A program made the position numbers and the translations under genes. Positions 1 through 13,200 of a stretch of 64,000 nucleotides of DNA are shown piece by piece. The notes under the pieces are model-generated. The model did not search any database, was not told the origin of the DNA, and saw only the letters and a list, made by a program, of their open reading frames with translations. Within the stretch, counting starts at the first letter, position 1. Each line of letters starts with the position of its first letter. This DNA is from Hyposmocoma kahamanoa (Eukaryota; Arthropoda; Insecta; Lepidoptera; Cosmopterigidae): positions 5,592,545-5,656,544 of the forward strand of contig NW_020653852.1 of NCBI RefSeq assembly GCF_003589595.1, written 5' to 3'.

Positions 1-146
1 CCTGTTTTTTTTTTGGTTGAAGTATTAGTTACTTTTAAAAACAAAATAATGTCTCCATGAAGCAAAATATCCTATCTACAATGCTTAACTTCCCTCTATG
101 TAAGTATCGGTGATTTTGAATTTATCTGTTAATTTATATTTTTCAG

Positions 147-450
147 TAGCCGTAGAGCTCCTTGTGAAAGAGTTTGTCGTGGGAAGTACTGCCACTTTAC
201 CTATTTCTGCCGCCAACCAGTAATGTCAGCATTACTTTGCGTTCCAGTTTTGAAGGGTGTTCGTGAAATTACAGGCACATGGGACTTGTCAACATAATAT
301 GTCTTAGGATGACGGGCGTAGTGGCGGTGCCCCTCAGATCGTTGCGATTTAAAGCTCTGGGTGGCACAGCAACTGTTACGGACAGGTGTGAGCTTACCAT
401 CAGGCGCACGTCTTGTTCGTCCCGTCACTTGATATTATATATATAAAAAA
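147..450 (+). mobile_element. A-tailed 290-bp repeat, family A copy 1
   Basis: Begins GTAGCCGTAGAGCTCCTTGT, passes TTTCTGCCGCCAACCAGTAA and ACAGGCACATGGGACTTGTC, and ends GTCACTTGATATTATATATA with an A run. It is a dispersed family with an A-rich 3' end, a SINE or LINE 3' end. Class unknown. Confidence 0.7.
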
Positions 451-529
451 ATTTGAATATTCTGTTTATCTGTATGTTACCTAATTCGTTATTTTACAAT
501 TTTAAAACTAACTTTAAACTTAAATGTTT

Positions 530-860
530 TGATTTGACAGTAATCTTATTTAGGGACTGATTTAATAGTGATTCTGAGAGGTTTAGTGAAAAAGTATACA
601 AAGGTACGCATGTGAAATTCCTGGCCAGCGTGATGGAAAAGTTTAGCAATTATCAAATGAAATCTGTGATCAGTAGTGGAACGTATTTGGGTTTCTTCAG
701 TATTGTCATAAAAGGTGCGGTGATGGCACTATAGGAGACCGGTTGCTTTTCCCAGACCGACGACTTCATTAAATTCTATGTCACGTACATCTGAAAGTTT
801 GTCTTTATATTTGTCCCGTTTTATATCTCGTTGGCCGCATATGACTTTTGCTGTCACTGC
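530..860 (+). mobile_element. SINE-like repeat, family I copy 1
   Basis: Shares TTTGACAGTAATCTTATTTA, GAAATTCCTGGCCAGCGTGA and TTCTATGTCACGTACATCTG with an inverted copy at 18640-18965. The middle is a degraded tRNA-like head (GGTGCGGTGATGGCAC). Confidence 0.6.
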
Positions 861-1063
861 CTTGATTTAGCGGTAAAAGAACTCTTATAGAGGTAAGTCC
901 ACTTTAGTCACCTTTTATTTAGAATTTAATATTAAAAAATCATTCCCAAAACGGAAACGTTTACTCTTACAAAATAGCGGCGGTCATTCCTATAAATTTG
1001 TAAGGAGAAAAATTTATATCCTTTTACTGTAAACTATTTATATTCCTAATACTTAGTACTTAC

Positions 1064-1295
1064 TTCAGTAGCATCCTTATTAAGAGCAGCCAAAGTCTCA
1101 GTCAATAATTCTTGTAGGAACTTCTTAGGGCTTCTCAAGTTCCAATGCGGATTCTGCAGATACAGTTTCAGATAGACGCCGGCCACTACCACTTCGCCTG
1201 GTGGTGCCCACGTCTCTTCTCCTGAGGCTATCCTTTCGAGGGTTTCTCTGTCTTCGAATGTGGCATTTGGATCCCGAAGTTGGCTTGACTGGTGT
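1064..1295 (-). CDS. Rme-8: Rme-8 exon 33 (residues 1928-2005), last exon in window
   Basis: It encodes [20 protein letters not shown] and [20 protein letters not shown], matching [20 protein letters not shown] of DNAJC13. It ends [11 protein letters not shown] at a GTAAGT donor, phase 0. The rest of the gene must be left of position 1, since 1-1063 holds only repeats. Confidence 0.92.
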
Positions 1296-4200
1296 CTATT
1301 AAATATAAAATTTTTCTTCGTTTCACAAATTCCAATTTTCAACAAAGACTTACGAAAATGACGTTTTGTATACCAGTATCAAATTTGCATAAGTTTTTGA
1401 TGAATCAAAAGCTTCAAAAAAAAAAACAATGGCGAAATCATTGTTAAAAGAATTCTTTAGCGTCTTCAAATGTCATAATCACAAGATTGAATAACATAAA
1501 TTCATTCGATTTTTGAAGTTATACTAGAGGCCGTAAAATATAACCTCCAAAACTTCAAACCGGAATATCTTTAATTCCAGACTTCTCAGAATAGTAAACC
1601 CGGAACCAAATTTGTTCAAGAATTTAAGCTCTATATTTTCACATATTTTTCATAAACAGACGCATACAAGTAATGTCAACAAAAACTTATATGGGCATTC
1701 GCCATTGTTCTTTAATGCTGAAAATGCTTAGTGGCTTGAATTACGTGTCCGAGAGTATAATACAGTGGATAAAGGCCAGTCACCTGTCCCGGAGGGCGGC
1801 GACGTGTGCGCAGACGCGACGGCGCGCGTCGTCGCCCCAGACGAGCTCGGGGTGCTCGTGGTTGGCGTCCAGCATGTGCACGGCTGCCGCGGGGCCCGAC
1901 TCGCGCATGGCCTCAGCGAACACGCCCGGCAGATACCGTGCGATGGTCAGGCGCACCTGTCAGGGTAACCAGCTCATTCATTTCTGATCACATAAATCAC
2001 AGCAGCAGTTCGTCCAGGGAGGGGGTTATCTATCAGTAGTCCGAAATGACATTTTCCAGAAATAACGTTTGATCGAATTTTCATAACATCGAAAGTAATT
2101 TTGAGAGGAAAATGTTTTTTTTTTTCTTTTAAACCTAACCTAACCGAACCTAGTCGTGTCTTTGCGATAAACATCCAACATATCCTGAAAGAACAACGGT
2201 TTCGTTATCATTTGGTTTTCGGTGTAACGAAAATTGTAAGTAACGTCATTTCGGAAAAACAATCGAGTTTGAGATAAGTTACCCGTCCAGGGAACTACAG
2301 CCACCGTACCTATTACTTTATATTTTTATTAGTATTAAGGAACAAACTAAATACTCCACATGAATTTATTGTATAAGGTAAAAGACGAAAAGAAAATTAT
2401 GCTTGAATGCTACCAAAAGGTGTGAAACAGTAAAACTTGCCCGGAAAGGGCCGTACTTTTACAAATATTACTGGATTTCAATGGTATTAAATAGGCACAT
2501 AATTTAAAATGGAAATTAGTAAAAACAGATCAAAATTTGTGATGAAGATGAGCAGGAGTACTCGCTTCAGACATTAGGTAGCGAGTGACGACGGAAATAA
2601 AGTAAGAATGACAAAGCAAAGGAACCAGAGAAAGGGTGATAAAAAAGTGGGATGACGATGGAGGAGGTCGCATCGTCACAAGGGTGAGGGGTAAGGGAGG
2701 CTAATAAACGGGTATGTAAATATGTACTTGTACAGAAAATAATACCTCTTCTTTGAGCTGAAGGACTAGCCATAAAAATTGTTTCGAATATTAATTTATG
2801 AAAAGCTCGTAGTCGCTAATGTGTGTCTGTTCAAAAATATAATTCGACAAGGCGTGAGAAACGGAAGACCGGTCGTTGTGGTGATCTGTGAAGTTCTATA
2901 CCCAGTAAGTGGACTTCTTTTAACTGAAATGGTGAACTAACCTTAGGTCCATGCAGTTTATCCGCCATCATCCTCGCTAACAATTCGACGGCTGATTCTC
3001 GCGTTTCCGGAATTTTACTATTGCAGAATAAATCTAGTAGGTATATCACAGAACCTGGAAGACAAAAACTCTATTCAACATTACACTACTCGACGATCTC
3101 GGTTCAATTCTCGATGGGAACCAATTTGAGAAATGAACCAAATTGGTTTTGCCTTGGTATTTCCTTATTTAAGACCTTAATTGGTGTAGTTAGCTGGTAT
3201 ATTATTATTATGAAAACCTAGTAATTTAAGTTTTTCTAGGTACGCTTAAACAATCGTATGCATGAAACGAAAATACCATTTCGAGACATAAGGCAATCGG
3301 ACAACAATAAGAAAACAAACTGAAATATAGTTAAAAAGAATGTTTGCATAACAAAAACCATGATTCAATCAATATTTCATTATTCATAATTTTAATTTTT
3401 TAATAACGGCTGGAAAACAAACTTAAATTAAATATTTTTAATTAGTTATGCAAACACCACGTGTGTCACTAAACACGTGTGTCTTACGTGGGTAACTAAA
3501 GAAACGTCACGTTCGCGTGGAATACGGATCACGATTATCTTCTTTTTCTCTGCATAATCACTTTTTAATTCATCGAGTATAGAAATAGGAACGAAGTAAG
3601 GGCCATCCATCCCTGGCAACTCATCAGGCAAATGGGCCTTATATCACTTTTAGATATCAACTCTCGTTTGCGTTGAAATCACAAATCAGAAAGGTGAAAT
3701 AGTACAGCGCCAAGAACTGACCTGTGTGTACGTCTCCGTATATTCCAAAAATATTCTGTATTTATTGTAATAAAGATAATATGTCTAACTATAGGGGCTG
3801 TTCCATTCGGTGGTGTGGGAAAAACAGCAAAACATCTAATTACAAAACAAACGGAATCAAATTTCGTCGGTATTTAAATATTAAATATGTATTTTTTTAA
3901 TTTTCGTCCATTATAGCAAAGCTCAAGTTAAACTGGTCGATTTGAAGTGAAACAATTGACGACACCCATCTATTGTTTCGAATTCGGGCTGGCCAATCGG
4001 AGCGCAGTTGTCACCGTAACGATTTGGCAGAATAGTTTTCAAACAAATTAAATAACATTTCATCTCTATTTCTGGTTATATACTCGATGTTTTAAAACTG
4101 GACAAATTTCAGAAAAAAGACAACAGTAAATTAATACGTAAATTCTCGCAAGTGACAGTGCACAATGTCTAGTTTGTGGTAGGTAAACCACAGACGTCAT

Positions 4201-7200
4201 GCGCTCCGAGTTGAAACGTAGTACTATTTGCGGGGTATTTAAAAAAAAATACATTTAAATCTAGTTTTAGGCACTTGAAAAGCTTTTATTTAAATAAAGA
4301 AATACTTTTCTTGGCAGTATATACCCATTATGGTTAATTTTAAATACTTTCTCAAAAAATTGTCAGATTCTCTATAGATATCTAAATAAATAGTTGGTAC
4401 CTTTGGCCAAAGCCTCTTTGACGAGCATGGTATTAGCAAGCAAGGCCGCTAAAGCCGCCAACGCCTCTGCCTTCGGCGGTCTATCTCCCAACAGCTGCAG
4501 CAGGTGTCCCAACACCGTACTAGCGGCGATGTCTTCCACGCACTCTCGACTGCCCGCTGCGGCTAATACGCTGCGCAATGCAGCTTCTTGCAGTTTGGGA
4601 TACGCTCGCGCTGATAGCATGCCGAAAACGAGGCCAAATTGGCCTATGCATTGGATTTCCACACCTAGAAACAATACAGTGTATACCAATTTTAGACAGG
4701 TGGAATGAGAAATATTTGGCATTAGATAATTAAGCAATAATGCTTTTTGTATTCTTGATGCATATTACGTACGTAGTTCTGTAGTGCAATCTAAACTCTA
4801 CTTATCAAGAAATAACATCCACAATCAGATAAATAATCTAAACCCGAAAAAACTTGGTTCATAGTCCCTGAACTAACCAATAGACAGATCTAATTTTATT
4901 ATCCACTTTAACGTGTGTTGGATAATAACAACACAGTATTTTATAATGTATCTTTTGACACGTATGCAACTTATTTTTAATTGTTGTTTCCTTGCATCTT
5001 TTTTCAGTTGCCTTATATTCGTATGATATTTTATAGAATTGGACAGGTACGTTATAAATAAGCAAAAGGGCCAGCTGCGTAACGAGCACGCGTGAATTGC
5101 GGTGCACGGTAAACCTACTCAGCTTTTATTGCGCCAGGAAACTGGTTTACTTTAACGGCGAAATTTCATCATGACCCGTAATTTCAATACAGTTCATATT
5201 AACCGTGATGAACGCGGACGACTGTCAACAGTTTATTTTGAAAAGGCCTAAAAGCTATAAATACCTTTAAGATTTAAATTAACTTTATGGAACTACAACG
5301 AATTTAAACACACTCTCTTTGTGAACATTAGATATAATCAAACGATTATCAGTAGTTTCAGGTTCATAATGTAAACAAATGAACTAAAAAAGTGTGAACG
5401 AAAACATATTTGCCCTTGAATATGTTAAGTGAGGCTTGTCAGTTAACCGGGTCGTTAACAAGCAGCTGGAACCGTTTTTAAATTCTGAAGAAAAATGAAA
5501 AATCACACATCGGTATGAAAGTAATTAATAAGATAATCTTGAAATCTATCGAGTTCTTAGCTTTTCGCTATTGTTAAATAAATATAGGAAAGGAAATAAT
5601 TTTTTCGCACCTAAATTGCGTATATTTCTTATTACAAAAATAGTTTCATTTCCTACAGTCGCAATATTTGTTTTTATTTTTCATTTTATTTTATCATGAT
5701 TTCTGAATAAATATGGATGCCTATAACCTAACTCTTAGTTTACCAATATAGGCAATTACGACAGATTAAGTCCATATAAAATAAACTATAGTTGGAAGCT
5801 ATGTTAAGTTTTTGTAATTTTTTCAATGAGTAACGTTAGTTGAGAATTAGGTTGTTTCCATTGGGGACATCTATAATTCCACATAATGGAGGAAATTGAA
5901 AAGTGGACAAGAAAAGAAAATAATTGCTAATAGCATGTTAAGGTAAAGGACTGGAATCGTTGATCAACGCATTACAACGGGTGAGATTTTGACCAAGCAT
6001 GCGTCTATTTTATACAAAAAGAAAAAATGTTAAAACGTACCCGGATTCTTAATAATGACGTTAGCCAACGCGGTGAGGGCGAGTGTGATGTGCTCGACTC
6101 GGTCCGCCGACATATCCATTTGCGTCTGATTGTGTACAAATTTCAATAACTCCAAGATGAACTGTTGTGGGTTCTGTAATACGATGTAAAAATAAGAAAT
6201 TCGTTTTAGCTATGCAGCAAGTCCTACAGTTGCAAATACTTAGTCACTTGATGTCGAGCAAAAAGCATTGAATCCAAACTACAATAAGATATTGAGTTTC
6301 TCATGGTTATTAACTAAACGATCTTCGTTAATTATAACGGTATTTTATAACGGTATGATGACATTCGCGTAGTTGGATATTCGGAGAATTAAAGATGATT
6401 CACATTAGACGGTGCCGGGCGCGAGCCGTGTCCGAGTCATCCTAGCCTCAGACGTGCTGCATATTCATATTCACGTTAGACCGTCCCGGGCGCGAGCCGT
6501 GTTTGAATCATCCGAGGCTCGGACATGCTGCATATTCATATTAGACCGTGCCGGGCGCGAGCCGTGTCCGAGACTTCCGAACCTCGTACGTGCCGCACGA
6601 ACTTAAATTAGACTAAGTCAACGCGGTTTACGCTCGAATACATACGAAGTGTTATATCATATTATAAAGCACTGGGTAATTTCTTACACACTCAATTAAT
6701 TTTTCCTCACCCATTAAAAAAAAAGTAGTCTCTTTCTTTAAAGTCGCACATTCGGACGGGGCGCGTACAACGCACTGGAGAGTGTTCACATTACAACGAG
6801 CCGAGGCGGGCCGGGCCGCACCCGAGACTCGGACGAGCTCGGAAGCAGTTCGGGCGTCACTCGTCTGTCACTCGGACGCGGCATATTGTAATGTGAATCA
6901 CTTCATACAAATTATACGCAGCATTTCCAATCCGAGCCTCGTACGTGACTCGGCTCGCGCCCTGCACGGTCTACTGTGAATAGCCCGTTATACGTCATGA
7001 ACCAAACTGGGTTAAACGCTGACGTGACCAAAGTTATACCATGGTCAGAAACCTATAAATAATCATTAGGTTAACAGTGTACAGACTTCTGACTTCCTTT
7101 TAACTTTATTTATTTTTATCTGAAATTTGATAAAAATAAATAAAACAATGTCGCCATAAAAATACTTCGGAAATAACTGAACGGCGTTCACTGAACCAAC

Positions 7201-10200
7201 CATAAAAGAGCCTTAAGAAACTAAAAAATATCTTAAATCACTCACGTCAATGGGGAACTCGGGCTGTTCATTGTAAATGTCGATATAGACGCCTCCAACA
7301 GACACCAATCCCTTATGTGCAGAATACACGAACGGTTGAACCAAAGGTCCTTCATTCTCGGGGTCGACACGACTGTTGCGCAACACATCTTTCAGTTCTG
7401 CTCGAGTACTGTTGTCCCAGACTAAGTAAGGAGTTCGCCAGTTGGAAGTTAATGTTTTCAATAGCTGAAAAAAGAAAGTAATTATTAAACTTCATACATA
7501 AAGTATTAGTTTTGTAATATCTGCATTAACGTTACGCTACCAAGAGTAGGGTTACAATACCCAGCAGTTCAGTCATAAACTCTGAAGGTGGGATTCTGCT
7601 GGGAGTACACTATGGTTAGTCGACACTACAGTTGGTAAATTTGTATTTTCTGACAACCTCAGTACAATCTGAAACGATCACTCACTTGCCACTTGACGGA
7701 AGGTTTGATTAATACTGAAATTTGCATTTACAAATTTTTATCAAACAATATTGTTATATACCGAACAATGACAACGATCATTTGGCATCAAACTAGAAAA
7801 TCCGCTGTAGAACAACTAAATTAACTGCGGCACTACCCAGTATACTGAGACCAAAATCAATTTCAAAAGTACGTTTTGTAAAATTGGTTAAAATACAATC
7901 CAACCTACACACTAAGCGGCCATAGGGCTAGCTGCAACATCATTAACGTCATCAAAAATTTTGATATGTTTAGAAAACTTTAAACACAGATCAACTTAAG
8001 ACTGGATACACCACAACATGTTGCATAATTTATATTTATTAGACCCTCCTTCCACCTCCCCGATGTTTATTATTTGGGGACTTTGAATATTGTTTGTTAT
8101 ATATTCACCGTTTTAATGGTACGTTTATTGCTTGTTTAAAATTCATTATAAATTTGTTAGTCTGTCTTTTTCGAAGATAGAGTAAAATAAATAAATCATT
8201 ACGTAAAAGTGTTGCCTGTCGAATGTTGGTCACGCTTATACAATAAATAGCCGAACTTATTTCATCGGAAATCATCGGCCCTTTATTCGTCCAGCTGCTG
8301 GGCACAGGTTCATCGTAATTGTCGGTTTTTGCAGTATCATACATAAATACACTGCATTTAGAACTATGTCTACTAAAAATATAAAGAGGAGACATTAAAA
8401 TGTATATGAATAAAAATTTATTTCGATGCTAGTTGGCCAACTGTCCAAATGAGAATAAAGATTTAATTCCCATTCAATTCAAGATTCAATTCAATTAGTA
8501 ATCATTAGAACGTCGTAACATTTACAATTCCAACATTTTTGGCAAAATTTTACCTTTCACAATCTATCGATAAACCTGTCGACAACAACTACTACATCAC
8601 TATATAAAATTGGCATCTATAAAATATGAGGCAATATGATAAGTGGCCCTACAAATGTCATTTAACTCGATTTTTTTCCAAAAGACACTATAATAATTAA
8701 TTTTAAAAAAATGTCCAATAGTGGATACTGTGCAAAATGTTTAATACATTAAATCCGGGATATGTTGACATTATCTTACCTCGTGCTGGTCAGGGTCCTT
8801 CAATTTGCTGCAGAGGTACGGTGTGAGCAGCGTGTGCAACGCGTCTCGTATGCGGTCGTCGTCAGGCGACGGCTCGGCGTGCGGCCCATAAACCGCTCCC
8901 AAGGCGACCACGCATAGTTTCGCTAGATTGTTTGCTACTTCCTGTTACAATAAAGATAATGCATAATAAATTGTTGTACCAACTAGATATGAGTCAAAAA
9001 ACAGATCGCGCAGGTCAAGGAAACAGGTCTTCTAGAGAATTCTCGACCTCGACACTACGTAATTTCACCATTCACGCCTCGCACATTGTACATTTTGAAC
9101 AACAAATTAGGTAGTAAGTATTAGTATATCGTTAGCTCCCTATACCGAGTTTAATTTCAACATCCAATTAACAGTGCAATGGAATTTGAGATCAAAAATG
9201 TAAACAAAGGCAATGCCTTTAAAAAATGTTTTAAAAACTGTGCCAATGTGGAAGGGATTTTTTTACCCCTCGTGGTTTTTTTAAATTATGTTGATTGTAT
9301 GATGTTACTACAACAATGACAGTGTTTATTTACATTTTTTATCTCCCAATTCCATATCGGAGTACATGATGTTCAGATGCCTTAGTCTAAATATGTAATC
9401 ATCAAACTTAACTAGTGTTTGCGTTACGATTTTATTTAGATCTTAATCATGTGTTAATTAGGTTTAAATTAAAATCTTAACGCAAACGCGATAGTTAAGT
9501 TTACATATTTGAAAACTGACACTAAGGCCCCAGTACTGAATAGTCCAACGTTCAGCAATATCAAAGTGCAAATATTTCAGCCGAACCTGCCCGTAATTAC
9601 TACTACTCGTTTCCATTAGTCTTGGTTACCTACCTACCGCATTGGAGTTAGTGAACTTTATTACCCCAAGATAAGATATATTATCTGTTGTATATTGTTA
9701 ATATTGTTTTTTGGGTTAAATAGATTGTAAATTATACGATATTCTCACCTGTTTATTAGCCTGGACATCACTTTCTACACCGGATTCAGTGAGGGTATAA
9801 TCATATTGCAGTACAGCGGGCAATAAAGCGTGTATGGCCCCGGCGCGGGCGAAACGCGATCTGCAAGTCGGTTCTTCCGCCAGCGCCGCTACAGCTTCCG
9901 CTCCCGCGCATGCCGTGTCGCCTAATTTCTAAGGAATTAGACAGAATCATGAATTAAAGTGCAACAGGCTAATAAAAGCATTTTTTTTTTTTTTTATTGT
10001 GACTCGGCAAAATGACTGCCCCGCGCCTGATGGAAAGTGCGAATACAGTCCAGAGATGAGAGTTTATTATTATTATATATTTGTTTGTTTTACATATTGC
10101 AGTAATTCAATATGGATTACAGTGCTAATTACAATAAATTTAATATTGTTTATCTGTTCCATTTAATTATATACTATTGGATAATTAAAAATATTTCAGA

Positions 10201-13200
10201 ATTACACTCCAAGACAATGATTGGAATAAACGATGAAAATCAGCCTTATTTAAATAACTTTAAGCTGTACTTTCACAGGTTTTCCGCGAATTGCAATTCT
10301 AATTAAAAGAGGCTCATACGCTTGTAATAATTTGATATTCCTTGACAATTCTGCCATTAAAAAAGTACTATAATTATATTCTTTCATGTATTAAAAGCAA
10401 TCCATACATTTCACTTTACACATAAAAGTGCCAAAAATGGCCATAATTCCAGGAATATTGTAAATAATAACTGTGTGAGACAATAATAACGCGTACACAA
10501 TAAAGCGAACACACTCATAGCCCCGCACTAAGGAAACTCTGTATGGCGGGTGCCATGGACACACAAATAGACAACCACAAATTACACCCAACTCCCGTGA
10601 GAGAAACAAATGTAGGCCATACAAATATTTCTCCCGGCCCGGGAATCGAACCCGGGACTTCTGCGTGGCAGTCCAGCATGGTAACCGTTCGGCCACAGAG
10701 GCGGTTACACAAGATCGTTAAAACTTTACGGAACTCATACACTATGAGTACCAGAGGTACAATAATCCGGAGGCACTATTCAAAACTCAAGACCAAAACC
10801 GATAATAATAAATGTATCCAACCGTGACAACGTGAACCCAGTACTTCCTTCCTTCTAAAGGTCTCAATATATTATTTGACTTAGATCAATATTTAGTTAG
10901 ATGAATAGCAAACGTAATGCTATAAGCACGGTATAATGGTTACGGCTGGCCCCACAGTGGGTTATTATCCATGATCGGAAAAAGGTGTTCCACATATATA
11001 GATACATTATAGATATAGCTACAAGGAGCAACATGGAGTTGTTAAAACCACCAAATATTAATTAATTCCGTATGAAAGTAACTCCTCTCTTTATTATATT
11101 TATGAAGATAAATAGCCATACATGAGTAACTCCTTCAAAAATGGCACTATTTCGTCGTGTTTAAGCGTTCAACAGTTTTTTATAAAAAGTATTAAAATAA
11201 TCCAATGAGAACATTTTCCTTTTAAAATACGATATTTCTGCTAGTGGTTGTAGAGTCGTATTCTAGAACTCTACTCAATGCTCAAGTCCTGACTTGAGTG
11301 TGATTCAAAGCACTAGAAATCATACTCAAGTCCTTGCCATTAGGGTCGTATTTCCAGTGCTTGAAATCACACTCAAGTCTGCTCAAATCCTGACTTGAAC
11401 ATTGAGTAGAGTTCTGGAATACGACCCCTAGTTTATGAACATCTGTTATACTGTTTTTAAATAAAATAATTTTAAAGCGCGATCACGATTCTCATGCTAA
11501 AAATGTACTAAAATTCCCTTGGTAAATAAAATTTTTAGTTTATTTTTTCTTAAGTTCTACTAGCAAAGTGTCGCCGTTTCGTCAATGTGACCGTCAATAT
11601 GCGGTATCTAAAGCTAGAGAGATTCTCGTTACATTTTTATTCTCTGTTTTGATAAAAGGTCAGTTATCTACTGCATTTTTTTCGTGGCACAAATAGAATT
11701 ATCTTAAAATCCAACTTCGACTTCCTAGGTCAGTAGTTTTGCTCTACGATGCACTAAAACCATTTCCGGAAATGCGGAATTCTAAATAGTAAGTAATTAA
11801 TGTTTGGTGGTTTTAGCTGTTCTATGTCGCTCCTTGTAGCTTTGACTATACATGTATCTATATATTTGGAACACCTGTTTCCGACATTTATGTTAATTTC
11901 GGCATTGTTTTTATAAATAATAGACACACGCTTGGCCACGATGTGACCGACGATGATACACGTATGCCTAAAAAATGCCTATTCACTCTAGCCTTGAATA
12001 GCCCCAAATTGTACTTTTCGGGAAACACAGATGCCGATAGAGTATTCCATTCCTTTGCCGTACGCATCAGAAAGGAGGAAGTAAATTACTTAGTGTGAAT
12101 GGATGGTATATCAACGACATAAGGATGAAGTGTTCCGTATCTTCAAGTTAAACGAAGGAGGAACGGTGAGGGCAGAACTAAATTGAAAAAAAAATGCATA
12201 GCAAGCGCAAGTTTCAGTAGAAAAAGGTAAGCTATTTTTTCAAATAATCCCTTTTAAAATAGGTAAGTAAATTACATTTGAAATCGTCACAATGAATAAA
12301 CTCTACTACTCAAACGTAAACAGATTCCTCTGAAAAAGATGAATAAGAAACTCTAGTGGTTGCTCTTTGTCAAAGATACATTTATATATAATCATTTATA
12401 CATATTTATCAGTATTTATTTCAAATATGAAAGAAGTAAACGGATCGCTACCATGAATTTTTGTCATTAGCATAAAGTTTTCAGTATTTACTATTTTGAA
12501 AGACAAAATAATATTCAACCAAAATAATGAAGAACTCCATTGTGCCGCTAATTCGAGGTCCTTAGTATACGAAAATATACTCACCGGTCTTAGCAATAAG
12601 GGTACAATATCCCCACACAGCTGCGGTATGTCTGCACAGACTTTCCTACAGTCAACGAATGTAGCGGCGACGGCGAAGCAACGAGCGCAGTGGGCGCACA
12701 CCGCGGCTGCGATGTCGTTCGGCTTGCATGATGGAAGGACGGGCACGCAACGGGATAGAGCTTCGTGGAGGACCTGGTGAGATACGACAATTGTTTCTGA
12801 ATGTACTACATATTTTCGGATTTCTTTACAGTTTTAAGAGAAAAGTCACAATCAACATGAACCTACTCCAAAAAGAGCTAAAAGGTGTGTTTTTTATCAT
12901 CGTTAGCGAGTATTGCTACCAAGCATAGACCAAATTCTACCGTCTATGGTACTCGCTACTGAACTGAAAAAATTCATTATAGTTCTGTACATAATTCTGT
13001 ACACAGAACTATAATTAGTTTCAAAAAAAGAACGTTGTAACTAATTAAAATATCAAATATGACGCTATTCAAACGCTCTACTGCCTCCTGATGGGTTAAA
13101 TTGGAATAAAAGTCTTGCAACCGGGCATTATAAAAAAAAATTGATTAAAATATAAGCGTTAAATGGCCACTTCTATTCTATCTCTTTGGTTTTTTTGTTT

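Noticed and set aside
6404..6590. CRISPR-like direct repeats
   Set aside because: Only three units without unique spacers of constant length, in an animal intron. It is a tandem repeat.
6412..6979. Open frames in the GC-rich cluster
   Set aside because: They come from low stop-codon frequency in GC-rich repeats and repeat with the units.
10640..10706. Possible functional tRNA-Gly gene
   Set aside because: The anticodon loop and B box are good, but the acceptor stem does not close and the same body follows in all copies, so it is a SINE head.
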